A DNA stretch of 64,000 bases from Candidatus Celerinatantimonas neptuna (GCA_911810475.1 OU461276.1:1662001-1726000); one strand, 5' to 3'; shown: positions 27,571 through 37,600, numbered from the stretch's first letter. Notes: a model not told the origin generated them from the sequence alone. Program-made: numbers and translations.

Positions 27571-27626
27571 AAGGCATGATGCCTTGATTCATTTGTAATT
27601 TGTTAAAGGAACAAGCATTTGTTCCT
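27571..27626. repeat. Two palindromic hairpins between hypB and hypA
   Basis: A perfect palindrome AAGGCATGATGCCTT (27571-27585) sits just upstream of the hypB ribosome-binding site. A second hairpin, AGGAACAA-gcat-TTGTTCCT (27607-27626), follows. Neither has a T run on the minus strand, so they are more likely RNA-processing or translational elements, or protein sites, than terminators. Confidence 0.45.
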
Positions 27627-27743
27627 GTTATCTCCTAACCTGGAATAAGAACACCTGTTTATACAAACAAAATTAATTTTTGTATTAAGGCGTACCTTCT
27701 TATTGATATCAGGAGGCATCGTCTGAGTTGTTCCCGGAAGCGA

Positions 27744-28088
27744 TTAGATAATTTCAATTCGTTTAATGGTCAGCCCGTCGTCGGCATCGATTTTTAAATC
27801 ATGGCTACCACAATTAGGGCAAATTTTAACCTTACTGGACAGAAGTTCTATTGATTTGTGGCAATGACGACAGAAACAGAGTGCCGATTGAATGGCTAAA
27901 TGAAGTTGACACCCTTGAGCAAGTGTTTCTCGACAAACCAACTCGAAACAAAATTCCATAGCTGAAGGCTCAACACAGGAAAATGCTCCGACCTCAACCC
28001 ATACATCCGTAATTTGCTTTGCGCCGTTTCGACGAGCGTGGGATTCGATGGTTTCCAGTGTTCGCTGACATAAGGTTATTTCGTGCAC
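27744..28088 (-). CDS. hypA: Hydrogenase nickel-insertion protein HypA
   Basis: 114-aa zinc protein that hands nickel to hydrogenase with HypB. The GTG at 28088 gives fMet-His-Glu at the N-terminus, the residues HypA uses to bind nickel; the longer ORF to 28139 would destroy this site and run into the sigma-54 promoter. The zinc site is the pair CRHC and CPNC (about residues 75-95). It heads hypABCDE-fhlA and diverges from hyfA. Confidence 0.93.
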   Translation of the reverse strand: MHEITLCQRTLETIESHARRNGAKQITDVWVEVGAFSCVEPSAMEFCFELVCRETLAQGCQLHLAIQSALCFCRHCHKSIELLSSKVKICPNCGSHDLKIDADDGLTIKRIEII

Positions 28089-28122
28089 GAAGCTGTGCCT
28101 TTTTAAATTATATATTGAATAC

Positions 28123-28138
28123 AGCATAAGCAAAACCA
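28123..28138 (-). promoter_or_regulatory. Sigma-54 promoter of hypA
   Basis: On the minus strand TGGTTTTGCTTATGCT has GG and GC separated by exactly 10 bases (GG at 28137-28136, GC at 28125-28124), matching the -24/-12 pattern. Transcription would start near 28111, about 23 bases before the hypA GTG. Confidence 0.72.
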
Positions 28139-28180
28139 ATGCCAGAGCATAAAAATGGGGGGAATTGACTGCCTCAGATA

Positions 28181-28198
28181 GACATAACTGTCGAAAAT
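28181..28198 (+). promoter_or_regulatory. Candidate FhlA upstream site, copy A
   Basis: GACATAACTGTCGAAAAT. It shares the core with copies at 28470-28487 and, inverted, at 39816-39833. It lies between the divergent hypA and hyfA sigma-54 promoters, about 75 bp from the predicted hypA start and about 110 bp upstream of the hyf -24 element, where an enhancer-binding activator would sit. Confidence 0.55.
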
Positions 28199-28290
28199 TT
28201 CAAATTTTATTTTTGTTGGAATGGGATCTTTTATCTGGTTGTTATCATAACCATTTGATTATAAATAAGTTATTTGTTTTACGCGTTATC

Positions 28291-28306
28291 TGGTATGGAA
28301 AATGCT
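28291..28306 (+). promoter_or_regulatory. Sigma-54 promoter of the hyf operon
   Basis: TGGTATGGAAAATGCT has GG (28292-28293) and GC (28304-28305) separated by 10 bases and agrees with the TGGCAC-N5-TTGCW consensus in most other positions. Predicted transcription start near 28317, leaving a leader of about 230 bases before hyfA. Confidence 0.72.
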
Positions 28307-28469
28307 GAATTCATAGCCTCATTCGTATTCGTTTATGAGTTATCAAAAATAACGGCTGGGTTCTCCGGACAAATCTGAGTTAGATGATTGAATCATTTTC
28401 TGCTTTTCCGGCTAGAAGCCCCGTCATTTGGGAAGTCACCCCGAATTTCGTCTGTTTTTTTTAAATCTC

Positions 28470-28487
28470 GACAAAACTGTCAAAGAT
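28470..28487 (+). promoter_or_regulatory. Candidate FhlA site, copy B, in the hyf leader
   Basis: GACAAAACTGTCAAAGAT matches copies A and C. Unusually it lies downstream of the sigma-54 promoter and 63 bp ahead of the hyfA ATG. Sigma-54 enhancers can act from downstream, but another regulator is possible. Confidence 0.45.
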
Positions 28488-28494
28488 AGTGGTG

Positions 28495-28510
28495 TCGTCA
28501 AAAGTGACGA
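28495..28510. promoter_or_regulatory. TCGTCA-AAAG-TGACGA palindrome upstream of hyfA
   Basis: Six-base inverted arms with a 4-base spacer. The 10-mer AAGTGACGAA within it (28502-28511) recurs twice upstream of hydN (39835-39844 and, inverted, 39872-39881). Shared by two co-regulated hydrogenase promoters, it is a probable binding site; FhlA or a second regulator could own it. Confidence 0.5.
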
Positions 28511-28549
28511 AAACAGTCGACGTCGGGATTAAGTGCTTAGAGAGAGTGT

Positions 28550-29167
28550 ATGAACCGTTTTGTCATTGCCGATCCCAGTTTATGTATCGGTTGCAATACC
28601 TGTATGGCCGCGTGTTCGCAAGCTCATCAACAGCAAGGTTTGCAAAGTGAGCCAAGGTTGGTAGTGATGCGAAGTGCCGATGAATCGGCGCCGCAGATGT
28701 GTCATCAGTGTGAAGACGCACCGTGTGCCACGGTCTGTCCGGTCGGAGCTATTCGACATGAAAACGATGCCATCGTATTAAATGAAAGTTTATGTATTGG
28801 CTGTAAGTTATGTGCAATTGCTTGTCCTTTCGGCGCAATTACTATGAGTGGCTCTAAGCCATTGGATATACCTGAGGGCGTCAATACACCGTTGGCGGCG
28901 CCAGCACCAAGAGAACCCAGACCCATCAGCCCATTACTGGACTGGCGGCCGGGTATTCGCTCGGTTGCTGTGAAATGCGACCTTTGCAGTTTTCGTGAGC
29001 AGGGGCCTGCCTGTGAACAAGCGTGCCCAACCGATGCGATCATTCAGGTAAGCGATGAAGCATTGGAACATGCGAATCAACGTAAACGCCGTCAGGCATC
29101 ACTGCCAAAACCAGATGAGTGGTCAACATCTTCATCTACGGCATTTAAAGGGGAGCGGAATCTATGA
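28550..29167 (+). CDS. hyfA: Hydrogenase-4 electron-transfer subunit HyfA
   Basis: 205-aa ferredoxin-like protein with four 4Fe-4S binding motifs (CIGCNTCMAAC, CHQCEDAPCATVC, CIGCKLCAIAC, CDLCSFREQGPACEQAC), the same length as E. coli HyfA. It would carry electrons between formate dehydrogenase and the hydrogenase on the cytoplasmic side. It is the first gene of the ten-gene hyf set; its end overlaps hyfB by 4 bp. Confidence 0.93.
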   Translation: MNRFVIADPSLCIGCNTCMAACSQAHQQQGLQSEPRLVVMRSADESAPQMCHQCEDAPCATVCPVGAIRHENDAIVLNESLCIGCKLCAIACPFGAITMSGSKPLDIPEGVNTPLAAPAPREPRPISPLLDWRPGIRSVAVKCDLCSFREQGPACEQACPTDAIIQVSDEALEHANQRKRRQASLPKPDEWSTSSSTAFKGERNL

Positions 29168-31191
29168 TGACGCCATTATCGTGGTTGGGCTGGTCTTTAG
29201 TCCTTTATCTGGTTGGCGCTTTGGCTTCTCTTGTGTTCTGTCGCCAAGAGTCATCAGCAATTCGCTTCAGTGGGGTTTTGACCTTATTGGGCGGATGCTG
29301 CGGGGTTATTTCAGCCATTCCTGTTTTGCTGGGTGGGCCAACGGTTAGTGCGGTTTTTGCCGGACCATTTGATGCATTTGCTCATTTGACGCTGCGAATT
29401 GATATGTTGGCGGCATTTATGGTTCTGGTTATTTCTCTGTTGGTTGTTGTGACCTCTATTTATTCTTTTGCATATGTGCAGGAATATCGTGGACGAGGAG
29501 CCTGGGCGATTGGATTCTTTATGAATCTGTTTATAGCCTCTATGGTTTCTCTGGTTGTCGTCGACAATGCTTTCTACTTCATTGTGTTATTTGAAGCAAT
29601 GTCCCTGACCTCTTATTTTTTGGTGATAGCAGAACAAGACAAAGAAGCGGTGAATGCTGGATTGTTGTATTTCTTCATTGCTCATGCTGGTTCTGTGTTG
29701 ATCATGATTGCGTTTTTCATGCTTTATCGTCAGACCGGTAGTCTTGATTTCTCATCATTTCGTCATGCTTCTCTGCCTGCCTGGCAGTCTTCCGTTGTCT
29801 TCCTGTTGGCCTTTTTCGGTTTTGGTGCCAAAGCCGGCATGTTACCACTACATGGCTGGCTTCCGCGGGCTCACCCGGCTGCGCCTTCCCATGCATCAGC
29901 TTTAATGTCGGGCGTAATGGTTAAAATCGGGATTTTCGGGATTATTAAAGTCGGTATTGATTTATTAGGCGCTAACCAACTCTGGTGGGGTGTCGTTGTT
30001 CTGGTATTTGGCGCTGTATCCTCGGTATTGGGCGTACTCTATGCGTTGGCAGAGCATGATATCAAACGGTTGTTGGCTTACCATACTGTCGAAAATATCG
30101 GCATTATTTTAATGGGTGTCGGTGTGGGCATGATTGGTATTGCGACGCATCATCCGCTTTTGGCTGTTTTAGGGTTGCTGGGCGGTTTGTATCACCTGCT
30201 TAACCATGCTGTATTTAAAGGGCTATTGTTCTTGGGCGCCGGGGCAGTTATTTATCGTTTGCATACCAAAGATATGGAGCAGATGGGCGGTCTGGCTCGT
30301 TTGATGCCTCGTACGGCGATGGCTTTTCTAATTGGTTGTATGGCCATTTCAGCATTGCCACCTTTAAATGGTTTTGTCAGTGAATGGTTTACCTATCAGT
30401 CTTTATTCACACTGAGTCATCATGGAAGTATCGGGCTGCGATTGGTGGGCCCTATCGCTATTGTTATGCTGGCTATTACCGGTGCACTGGCAGCTATGTG
30501 TTTCGTGAAAGTATATGGTGTCAGTTTCTGCGGGGCGCCACGCAGTGAAAAAGCCGCTAATGCCAGAGAAGTTCCCTGGTCTATGACAACAGCGATGTTA
30601 CTGCTTGCTCTGCTATGTATTTTACTTGGGCTCGGTGCGAGTGTGATTGCGCCAGTGATTACTCATATTGCAGTTTCTCTGATACATACTCATGCGGTTC
30701 CTGTTGCTGGTAATTTATATGTTTTCCCTGGAAATGCGGCTCAAACCCGTTTGAATACACCGCTTGTCTTTATTTTATTGTTGGCGTTGCCTTTATTGCC
30801 GTTAATTTTGTACAGCATGTTTAAAGGTCAACGGCTTGGCTTCCGGCGCAAAGTCAATGACACCCCCTGGGCTTGTGGCTACGGCTATGAACAGGCGATG
30901 TCTGTTTCTGCCGGTAGCTTCACTCAACCGCTGCGAGCCATGTTTGCCCCGCTTTATCAAATGCGTAAGACACTTGATCCTGCTCCGGCGATGCATTGTA
31001 CGTTGCAGTGGGCTACTCGCGGCGCAGCCTGGGTCGAACCCGTTTGGGATGACTATATCGTGATGCCTATTGTGCGGGGGATAAATCGGATTAGCCGTGT
31101 TGTCCAGTGGATCCAGTATGGTGATTTCCGGGCTTATTGCTTGTATGTGGTCGCTGCTCTGGTGATTCTGTTATTGGTCACCATGAGTTAA
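29164..31191 (+). CDS. hyfB: Hydrogenase-4 membrane subunit HyfB
   Basis: 675-aa polytopic protein of the NuoL/MrpA antiporter-like family, with about 15 membrane segments and the conserved motif of proton-pumping subunits (KAGMLPLHGWLPRAHPAAPSHASALMSG). It anchors the hydrogenase to the membrane arm. Length agrees with E. coli HyfB (672 aa). Confidence 0.93.
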   Translation: MMTPLSWLGWSLVLYLVGALASLVFCRQESSAIRFSGVLTLLGGCCGVISAIPVLLGGPTVSAVFAGPFDAFAHLTLRIDMLAAFMVLVISLLVVVTSIYSFAYVQEYRGRGAWAIGFFMNLFIASMVSLVVVDNAFYFIVLFEAMSLTSYFLVIAEQDKEAVNAGLLYFFIAHAGSVLIMIAFFMLYRQTGSLDFSSFRHASLPAWQSSVVFLLAFFGFGAKAGMLPLHGWLPRAHPAAPSHASALMSGVMVKIGIFGIIKVGIDLLGANQLWWGVVVLVFGAVSSVLGVLYALAEHDIKRLLAYHTVENIGIILMGVGVGMIGIATHHPLLAVLGLLGGLYHLLNHAVFKGLLFLGAGAVIYRLHTKDMEQMGGLARLMPRTAMAFLIGCMAISALPPLNGFVSEWFTYQSLFTLSHHGSIGLRLVGPIAIVMLAITGALAAMCFVKVYGVSFCGAPRSEKAANAREVPWSMTTAMLLLALLCILLGLGASVIAPVITHIAVSLIHTHAVPVAGNLYVFPGNAAQTRLNTPLVFILLLALPLLPLILYSMFKGQRLGFRRKVNDTPWACGYGYEQAMSVSAGSFTQPLRAMFAPLYQMRKTLDPAPAMHCTLQWATRGAAWVEPVWDDYIVMPIVRGINRISRVVQWIQYGDFRAYCLYVVAALVILLLVTMS

Positions 31192-31203
31192 GGAGAAAGG
31201 ATC

Positions 31204-32151
31204 ATGACTCAACCTTCTATGTATACACTGGCGGCCTGTGCATTGATTCAAGCTGTCGTTTTAATGGCTCTATCGCCTTTATTCAGCGGTTTTTCCCGTG
31301 TGATGCGGGCTAAAATGCAATCGCGTCAGGGACCGGGGATTCTTCAGGATTATCGGGATATTTTTAAACTGCTGCGCAGGCAAGACGTTGCTCCTGAGCA
31401 CAGTGGTGGTGTCTTTCGGTGTATGCCATTTGTTTTGCTCGCGACCATGCTGGTGGTTGCGATGGCTTTGCCAATGATTACTGATTTCTCCCCGTTTGGT
31501 GGGGGCGGTGACATTATCACGTTGCTTTATTTGTTTGCTGTATTCCGCTTCTTTTTCTGCTTAGCCGGATTAGATTCGGGGAGCCCATTTGCTGGTATTG
31601 GTGCCAGTCGTGAGCTGACTCTGGGGATTTTGGTTGAACCGACATTGTTTCTGGCTTTACTGGTCGTTGCGCTGATTGCAGGTTCAACCAATATCGGCAA
31701 CATCAGCATTGATCTGGCCAATGGTCACTGGGCATTTCCAACGGCAACGGCTTTGGCTTTAGTCGCTTGTGCTTTTGCTACATTTGTTGAAATGGGCAAG
31801 ATTCCATTTGATGTCGCTGAAGCTGAGCAGGAACTTCAGGAAGGACCATTGACTGAGTATTCCGGTGCAGGGCTTGCTCTGGTGAAATGGGGAATCAGTC
31901 TCAAGCAAGTCGTGGTGGCGGCTCTGTTTTTATCTATCTTTATTCCGTTTGGTAAGGCAACTTCATTTTCGGCGTTAGGACTGCTTTGGGGCAGTGTTGC
32001 TCTGTTCATCAAATTAGTTGTGGTGTTTTTCCTGGCTGGTTTGGTTGAAAACAGTTTAGCCCGGGGTCGTTTCTTGCTGACCGGACGAGTCACCTGGTTG
32101 GGCTTCGGCGTTGCGGCGCTGGCGTTCGTCTTCTATCTGACCGGTCTATAA
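31204..32151 (+). CDS. hyfC: Hydrogenase-4 membrane subunit HyfC
   Basis: 315-aa NuoH-like membrane protein (8 predicted segments), identical in length to E. coli HyfC. Conserved loops MQSRQGPGILQDYRD and EMGKIPFDVAEAEQELQEG are the quinone-site/Q-module contacts of NuoH homologues. It connects the peripheral arm with the antiporter-like subunits. RBS AAGGAGAAAGG precedes the ATG. Confidence 0.94.
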   Translation: MTQPSMYTLAACALIQAVVLMALSPLFSGFSRVMRAKMQSRQGPGILQDYRDIFKLLRRQDVAPEHSGGVFRCMPFVLLATMLVVAMALPMITDFSPFGGGGDIITLLYLFAVFRFFFCLAGLDSGSPFAGIGASRELTLGILVEPTLFLALLVVALIAGSTNIGNISIDLANGHWAFPTATALALVACAFATFVEMGKIPFDVAEAEQELQEGPLTEYSGAGLALVKWGISLKQVVVAALFLSIFIPFGKATSFSALGLLWGSVALFIKLVVVFFLAGLVENSLARGRFLLTGRVTWLGFGVAALAFVFYLTGL

Positions 32152-32167
32152 GGGGTTAGCATTTATC

Positions 32168-33607
32168 ATGGAAAATATTGCTCTTGCGACCTTGCTTCTA
32201 CCATTTCTTGGTGCTTTGCTGATCGCCTTTTCGCCGCGTCGGTTTGCTAAAGGCCTGTGTGTGTTCTTTTCGCTGATTGCCACATTAGGTATGGGGGCAT
32301 TGGCTTACGTTTATTACTGTCATGGCAAAACCGATGTAACGATAGTTCTTTATCACTATGGACCGGTTGAATTATTCGGCTTCATTATGGATAGAGTGAG
32401 CCTGTTGATAGGCTTCGCTGTCGTTTCTCTGGGGCTGTTGGTCAGCCTTTACTCTTGTGGCTACATGTCCAAAGGTAACCGCGAACATCCCCAGGAAGGT
32501 GATAATCGTTATTTTGCTTTTTTGCTGATTTTTATCGGTGCGATGGCAGGTTTAACCCTTTCATCGACGATTCTCGGACAGTTGTTGTTCTTTGAAATCA
32601 CCGGTGCCTGTTCATGGGCGTTGATCGGCTATTATCAGAAAGCGAAGTCACTGCGTTCTGCATTAAAAGCGTTACTGGTAACTCACATCGCTTCTATCGG
32701 GTTATATCTGGCGGCCGCCTGGTTGTTCGCTTGTACCGGAACATTCGCGTTAAGTGCTATGTCTCAACTGACCATGACCAGCAAATTAGTCGTTTTCGGC
32801 GGTATTCTGTTTGCTGCCTGGGGTAAATCGGCGCAGTTACCATTGCATGTCTGGCTACCGGACGCGATGGAAGCACCGACACCTGTGAGTGCTTATTTAC
32901 ATGCGGCATCGATGGTGAAAGTCGGGGTTTACATTTTTGCCCGGGCCATCTTAAGTGCGGGTGAAGTTCCTCATGTGATTGGTGTGGTCGGTGTCATTAT
33001 GGCCATGATTACTTTGATCTATGGTTTCATGATGTATCTGCCGCAAAAAGACATGAAACGCTTACTGGCTTATTCAACCATCACTCAACTTTCATACATT
33101 TTCTTAGCCTTATCTCTTTCGATCTTTGGCTCTCATATGGCCTTTGATGCTGGGGTTGCGTATATATTCAACCATGCTTATGCGAAAAGCCTGTTCTTCT
33201 TAGTTGCCGGTGCGTTGAGCTTCAGTTGTGGAACCCGGATGTTGCCTAAATTACGAGGGATGTTGAAGCGGTTGCCGTTATTAGGTATTGGCTTTTGTGT
33301 CGCAGCTCTGGCGATCGCCGGGGTGCCGCCATTTAACGGTTTCTTCAGTAAGTTTCCGTTGTTTGCTGCCGGATTCGCTCTTTCTCGTGAATATAGCTGG
33401 ATGACGCCATTATTGGTGATTGCCTTGATTGAATCGGTGGCAACATTCGCCTGGTTCCTTTGGTGGTTTGGCCGGACAGTTCCCGGGGAACCATCGGATG
33501 AAGTCGCAAGTGCATCTGCTGTACCGGTATCGATGAAAGTGGTTGTGGTGGTCTTAATTATCATGTCGCTGTGTTCGAGCGTGATTGCATCGTATTGGCT
33601 TAAATAA
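32168..33607 (+). CDS. hyfD: Hydrogenase-4 membrane subunit HyfD
   Basis: 479-aa antiporter-like subunit (NuoL/M/N family), same length as E. coli HyfD. It contains KSAQLPLHVWLPDAMEAPTPVSAYLHAASMVKVG with the conserved lysines of proton channels. HyfD is one of the subunits that distinguish FHL-2 from the smaller FHL-1 (Hyc) and could add proton-pumping capacity. Confidence 0.94.
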   Translation: MENIALATLLLPFLGALLIAFSPRRFAKGLCVFFSLIATLGMGALAYVYYCHGKTDVTIVLYHYGPVELFGFIMDRVSLLIGFAVVSLGLLVSLYSCGYMSKGNREHPQEGDNRYFAFLLIFIGAMAGLTLSSTILGQLLFFEITGACSWALIGYYQKAKSLRSALKALLVTHIASIGLYLAAAWLFACTGTFALSAMSQLTMTSKLVVFGGILFAAWGKSAQLPLHVWLPDAMEAPTPVSAYLHAASMVKVGVYIFARAILSAGEVPHVIGVVGVIMAMITLIYGFMMYLPQKDMKRLLAYSTITQLSYIFLALSLSIFGSHMAFDAGVAYIFNHAYAKSLFFLVAGALSFSCGTRMLPKLRGMLKRLPLLGIGFCVAALAIAGVPPFNGFFSKFPLFAAGFALSREYSWMTPLLVIALIESVATFAWFLWWFGRTVPGEPSDEVASASAVPVSMKVVVVVLIIMSLCSSVIASYWLK

Positions 33608-33616
33608 GGAACGAAT

Positions 33617-34267
33617 ATGACTGGAACTCTTCTTGTCAATAATTTGGCCGCACTTCTGATTGTCACCTCAATGTTGGTGATCGCGGTCAGAAAACCAACC
33701 CTGTCGGCTTTGCTGTATGCGGTGCAATCGTTGGTGTTGGTGCTGACGTTTATCGCATTAGGTAAGTTGCTTGGTTCACACGAACTTTATCTGTGGTCGA
33801 TGAGTGCTTTTGTAACCAAAGTTGTTTTGGTGCCATCGATTATGTTTTTTGCATTTCGCAAAATGTCTGATCCAAAAGCCGATAAAGGCGTGATTAGTAC
33901 GCCCATACTGATTTTGATTGCGGCCATTATTGTGATGGTGAGCTTTGTGGCGGTTTCGCCAGTTCATCTACCGATGATGGACGATTTAAAACCTGTTCTG
34001 GCGGTTTCTCTGGGACATTTTTTGATTGGTATTCTCTGCATTGTCAGTCAACGGAATATTCTTAAACAGATTTTCGGCTACTGCCTGATGGAAAACGGTG
34101 CACATTTGACGCTGGCATTGCTGGCTCATGGTGCCCCTGAGCTGGTTGAAATTGGTATTGCTACCGATTCGATTTTTGCTGTGATCATCATGGTGTTATT
34201 GGCCCGCCAAATCTATCGTAAGTTGAACACGCTAGATGTTCGACAGTTAACTTCTTTGAAAGGGTGA
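33617..34267 (+). CDS. hyfE: Hydrogenase-4 membrane subunit HyfE
   Basis: 216-aa membrane protein with about 6-7 helices, the same length as E. coli HyfE and related to NuoK/MrpC proteins in its C-terminal part ([26 protein letters not shown]). It is specific to Hyd-4-type complexes. The stop overlaps the region of the hyfF start. Confidence 0.92.
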   Translation: MTGTLLVNNLAALLIVTSMLVIAVRKPTLSALLYAVQSLVLVLTFIALGKLLGSHELYLWSMSAFVTKVVLVPSIMFFAFRKMSDPKADKGVISTPILILIAAIIVMVSFVAVSPVHLPMMDDLKPVLAVSLGHFLIGILCIVSQRNILKQIFGYCLMENGAHLTLALLAHGAPELVEIGIATDSIFAVIIMVLLARQIYRKLNTLDVRQLTSLKG

Positions 34268-34272
34268 TCGAT

Positions 34273-35874
34273 ATGACAACATTGGAGCTTTTTCTCACCC
34301 TGTTGGCGGTACCGCTGGTGGCTGCACTTTTGTCTTTCGCCTGTCGGTTTACCGGGTCAGGGGCTCGGGCACTGGTAAGCCTGATTCACCTGATTGGTAT
34401 TGTTTTATTACTGATTGTTTCATTGTCTGCTGTTTGGGCCGTTTATCAGCATGGGTCTTTGACCAGTGCAGATGAATGGCTGCATTTGGACGGTTTAAGT
34501 GCGCTATTCCTGGCTATTTTGGGGATTATCGGTTTTATCTGCGGCCTTCATTCCATGGGCTATATGCGTCATGAACTGGAATCGCATGATATTAACGTGG
34601 CAACGCTTTGTAACTACTATGGTTTTTACCATCTGTTTTTGTTCACCATGCTATTGGTGATTACCAGTAATAACCTGATCCTGATGTGGGCTGCTATTGA
34701 AGCCACAACGCTAAGCTCAGCATTTTTGGTGGGTGTTTATGGTAAACGGACGTCACTTGAAGCCGCCTGGAAGTACATCATCATCTGTACTGTCGGCGTT
34801 GCATTTGGGTTATACGGTACGATTTTAGTGTACTCCAATGCAGCCAGTGTGATGGCGGATCCGAGTCAGGCAATTTTCTGGACTCAGGTGGTCAAACATG
34901 CCGGACTACTGGACCCGACGCTGATGCATCTGGCGTTTATTTTTATCTTAATCGGATTTGGTACCAAAACCGGGTTGTTTCCGATGCATGCCTGGTTACC
35001 TGATGCGCATAGTGAAGCCGCCAGTCCAACCAGTGCATTGTTGTCTGCGGTTTTGCTGAACTGTGCGTTGCTGGTGATCATTCGTTATAGCATTTTAGTG
35101 AGTGCCGCCATTGGTCCGCAGTTCCCGCATCTTCTGTTATTGATCTTCGGATTACTGTCCGTCGGTGTGGCAGCCTTCCTGATTTTGGTTCAGCGTGATA
35201 TGAAACGACTGTTGGCCTATTCCAGTATGGAAAACATGGGATTGATTGCTGTAGGGCTTGGTATTGGTGGCCCGTTAGGTGTTTTAGCGGCCATGTTACA
35301 TACCTTGAACCACAGTTTGGCAAAAACTTTATTGTTCTGTGGTTCCGGGAATGTGCTTTTAAAATACGGTTCTCGTGATATGAACGTTGTCAAAGGCATG
35401 CTGCGGGTAATGCCTCTGAGTGCGACATTATTAGCGGGTGGTGCATTAGCTTTAGGGGGGGTACCGCCGTTTAATGTGTTCCTGAGTGAATTTATGACCG
35501 TGACAGCCGGTATCCATGCCGGACATATTTGGGTTGTATTACTCCTGCTTGCCTTGTTAACCATTGTTCTTGCCGGACTGGTCCGGATGGTTGTGATGTC
35601 AGTTCTTGGTAAGCCGCCTGAAAATATGAAACGCGGTGAGCTGGGTTGGCTGACGACTGTCCCGATGGTGATCCTGATGGTGATGATGGTGACTATGGGA
35701 ACCTGTATTCCTAAGTCGGTGACTCATTTACTTGAACAGGCTTCAACCGTTGTGCTGAATCAACCGCAAGATTATCAACAATTACCGAAGACATTAGGGT
35801 GGTCATCAGTGGGCAATCATGCAACCGACGGGTTGACAGCAGCTCAGAGCTCACCTTTAACCCCTTCCCATTAG
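34273..35874 (+). CDS. hyfF: Hydrogenase-4 membrane subunit HyfF
   Basis: About 533 aa, the third antiporter-like subunit (NuoN/M type). [31 protein letters not shown] and [18 protein letters not shown] carry the conserved Lys and His residues of the family. The start ATG at 34273 has AAAGGG upstream; a GTG at 34264 overlapping hyfE is also possible. E. coli HyfF is 526 aa. With HyfB and HyfD it gives the membrane arm three antiporter-like subunits. Confidence 0.93.
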   Translation: MTTLELFLTLLAVPLVAALLSFACRFTGSGARALVSLIHLIGIVLLLIVSLSAVWAVYQHGSLTSADEWLHLDGLSALFLAILGIIGFICGLHSMGYMRHELESHDINVATLCNYYGFYHLFLFTMLLVITSNNLILMWAAIEATTLSSAFLVGVYGKRTSLEAAWKYIIICTVGVAFGLYGTILVYSNAASVMADPSQAIFWTQVVKHAGLLDPTLMHLAFIFILIGFGTKTGLFPMHAWLPDAHSEAASPTSALLSAVLLNCALLVIIRYSILVSAAIGPQFPHLLLLIFGLLSVGVAAFLILVQRDMKRLLAYSSMENMGLIAVGLGIGGPLGVLAAMLHTLNHSLAKTLLFCGSGNVLLKYGSRDMNVVKGMLRVMPLSATLLAGGALALGGVPPFNVFLSEFMTVTAGIHAGHIWVVLLLLALLTIVLAGLVRMVVMSVLGKPPENMKRGELGWLTTVPMVILMVMMVTMGTCIPKSVTHLLEQASTVVLNQPQDYQQLPKTLGWSSVGNHATDGLTAAQSSPLTPSH

Positions 35875-35887
35875 GAGATGTATCGTG

Positions 35888-37600
35888 ATGAATCAAACTA
35901 ACCATTTGGGCTCGGGTTACGTGGCCAAGGTTCGGGAACAATTTCCGAACGCGATCTTAGAAGAAGAGCGTCAAACCAAAGACCAGCTGACGATTACTGT
36001 GAAATTGCAGTCATTGCCTGATGTCGTGAAGTATTTATATTATGACCTGGGCGGTTGGTTACCCGTTTTGTTCGGTAACGATGAGCGTTCTTTAAACGGT
36101 CATTATGCCGTGTATTACGTCTTGTCGATGGAGCAGGGCGAAAAATGCTGGATTACTGTTAAAGGTCTGGTGAATCCAACCGTTCCTGAATTTCCATCGG
36201 TGACCCCTTATGTCCCTGCTGCGGTATGGGGTGAACGTGAATTACGGGATATGTATGGTTTAATCCCTGTTGGCTTGCCCGATGAACGGCGTCTGGTTTT
36301 GCCTGATGACTGGCCTGAAAATCTGTATCCACTGCGTAAAGACAGTATGGATTACCGGCAGCGTCCGGCACCGACCACCGATCAGGAAACTTACCCATTT
36401 GTGAATGAACTGGGTGATGATAGCAACCGGGTTGTACCGATTGGTCCATTGCATGTGACATCCGATGAACCGGGCCATTTCCGCTTGTTTGTGGATGGTG
36501 AACGGATTATCGATGCCGATTATCGTTTGTTTTATGTGCATCGTGGCATGGAAAAACTCGCTGAAACCCGAATGGGTTATAACGAAGTGACTTTCCTTTC
36601 TGATCGGGTATGCGGCATTTGTGGTTTTGCTCATAGTACGGCGTATACCACATCAGTTGAAAATGCACTTGGAATCGAGATCCCGCAACGGGCTCAGATG
36701 ATTCGGGCTATTTTGCTTGAAGTCGAACGACTGCATAGTCATCTGCTGAACTTGGGGCTGGCCTGTCACTTTACCGGCTTCGATTCTGGCTTTATGCAGT
36801 TTTTCCGGGTTCGTGAAAAATCGATGAAGATGGCAGAGATCCTGACCGGTGCGCGTAAAACATATGGCCTGAATCTTATCGGCGGGATCCGTCGAGATAT
36901 GCTTAAAGATGACATGGTTGCGACCCGTAAACTCGCCCAGGAAATGAGAAAAGAAGTCCAGGAGCTGGTTGATGTGCTTCTGAGTACGCCGAATATCGAG
37001 CAACGTACCGTAGGGGTCGGGATTCTGGATCCGCAAATTGCCCGTGATTTCAGTAATGTTGGGCCAATGGTGCGAGCCAGTGGACATGCCCGTGATGCTC
37101 GTTATGACCACCCGTTCGTCGGATATGGCTTGCTGCCGATGGAAGTTCATTCAGAAAATGGCTGTGATGTTTTATCCCGTCTAAAAGTTCGAATCAACGA
37201 AGTATATACCAGCCTGAATATGATCGACTTTGGTCTGGATAACCTGCCTTCAGGGCCACTGGCTGTAGAGGGTTTCACTTATCAGCCCCATAAATTTGCA
37301 TTGGGCTTTACTGAAGCCCCCAGGGGAGATGATATTCACTGGAGTATGACCGGAGATAACCAGAAGCTGTTCCGCTGGCGCTGCCGTGCGGCAACTTATG
37401 CCAATTGGCCGACTTTACGCTATATGCTAAGAGGCAATACAGTCTCTGATGCGCCTCTGATTATCGGTAGTCTCGACCCTTGTTATTCCTGTACCGACCG
37501 GGTGACCTTTATCGATATTAACAAACGTAGTAGCAAAACAGTGCCGTACAAAGAAGTGGAGCGCTATGGTATTGAGCGCACTAATTCGCCACTGAAGTAG
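35888..37600 (+). CDS. hyfG: Hydrogenase-4 large subunit HyfG
   Basis: 570-aa catalytic [NiFe] subunit. Residues 1 to about 170 are a NuoC-like domain, followed by a NuoD/large-subunit domain. Nickel ligands are in RVCGICGFAHS (about residue 238) and in the C-terminal DPCYSCTDR, after which a 32-residue tail (VTFIDINKRS...NSPLK) would be removed by HycI once nickel is inserted. GTG 35885 directly before ATG 35888 is an alternative start. E. coli HyfG is 555 aa. Confidence 0.95.
   Translation: MNQTNHLGSGYVAKVREQFPNAILEEERQTKDQLTITVKLQSLPDVVKYLYYDLGGWLPVLFGNDERSLNGHYAVYYVLSMEQGEKCWITVKGLVNPTVPEFPSVTPYVPAAVWGERELRDMYGLIPVGLPDERRLVLPDDWPENLYPLRKDSMDYRQRPAPTTDQETYPFVNELGDDSNRVVPIGPLHVTSDEPGHFRLFVDGERIIDADYRLFYVHRGMEKLAETRMGYNEVTFLSDRVCGICGFAHSTAYTTSVENALGIEIPQRAQMIRAILLEVERLHSHLLNLGLACHFTGFDSGFMQFFRVREKSMKMAEILTGARKTYGLNLIGGIRRDMLKDDMVATRKLAQEMRKEVQELVDVLLSTPNIEQRTVGVGILDPQIARDFSNVGPMVRASGHARDARYDHPFVGYGLLPMEVHSENGCDVLSRLKVRINEVYTSLNMIDFGLDNLPSGPLAVEGFTYQPHKFALGFTEAPRGDDIHWSMTGDNQKLFRWRCRAATYANWPTLRYMLRGNTVSDAPLIIGSLDPCYSCTDRVTFIDINKRSSKTVPYKEVERYGIERTNSPLK

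Noticed and set aside
27339-27572. Plus-strand frame rich in Met, Val and Ile opposite hypB
   Set aside because: It is the shadow of the histidine-rich part of hypB and has no independent support.
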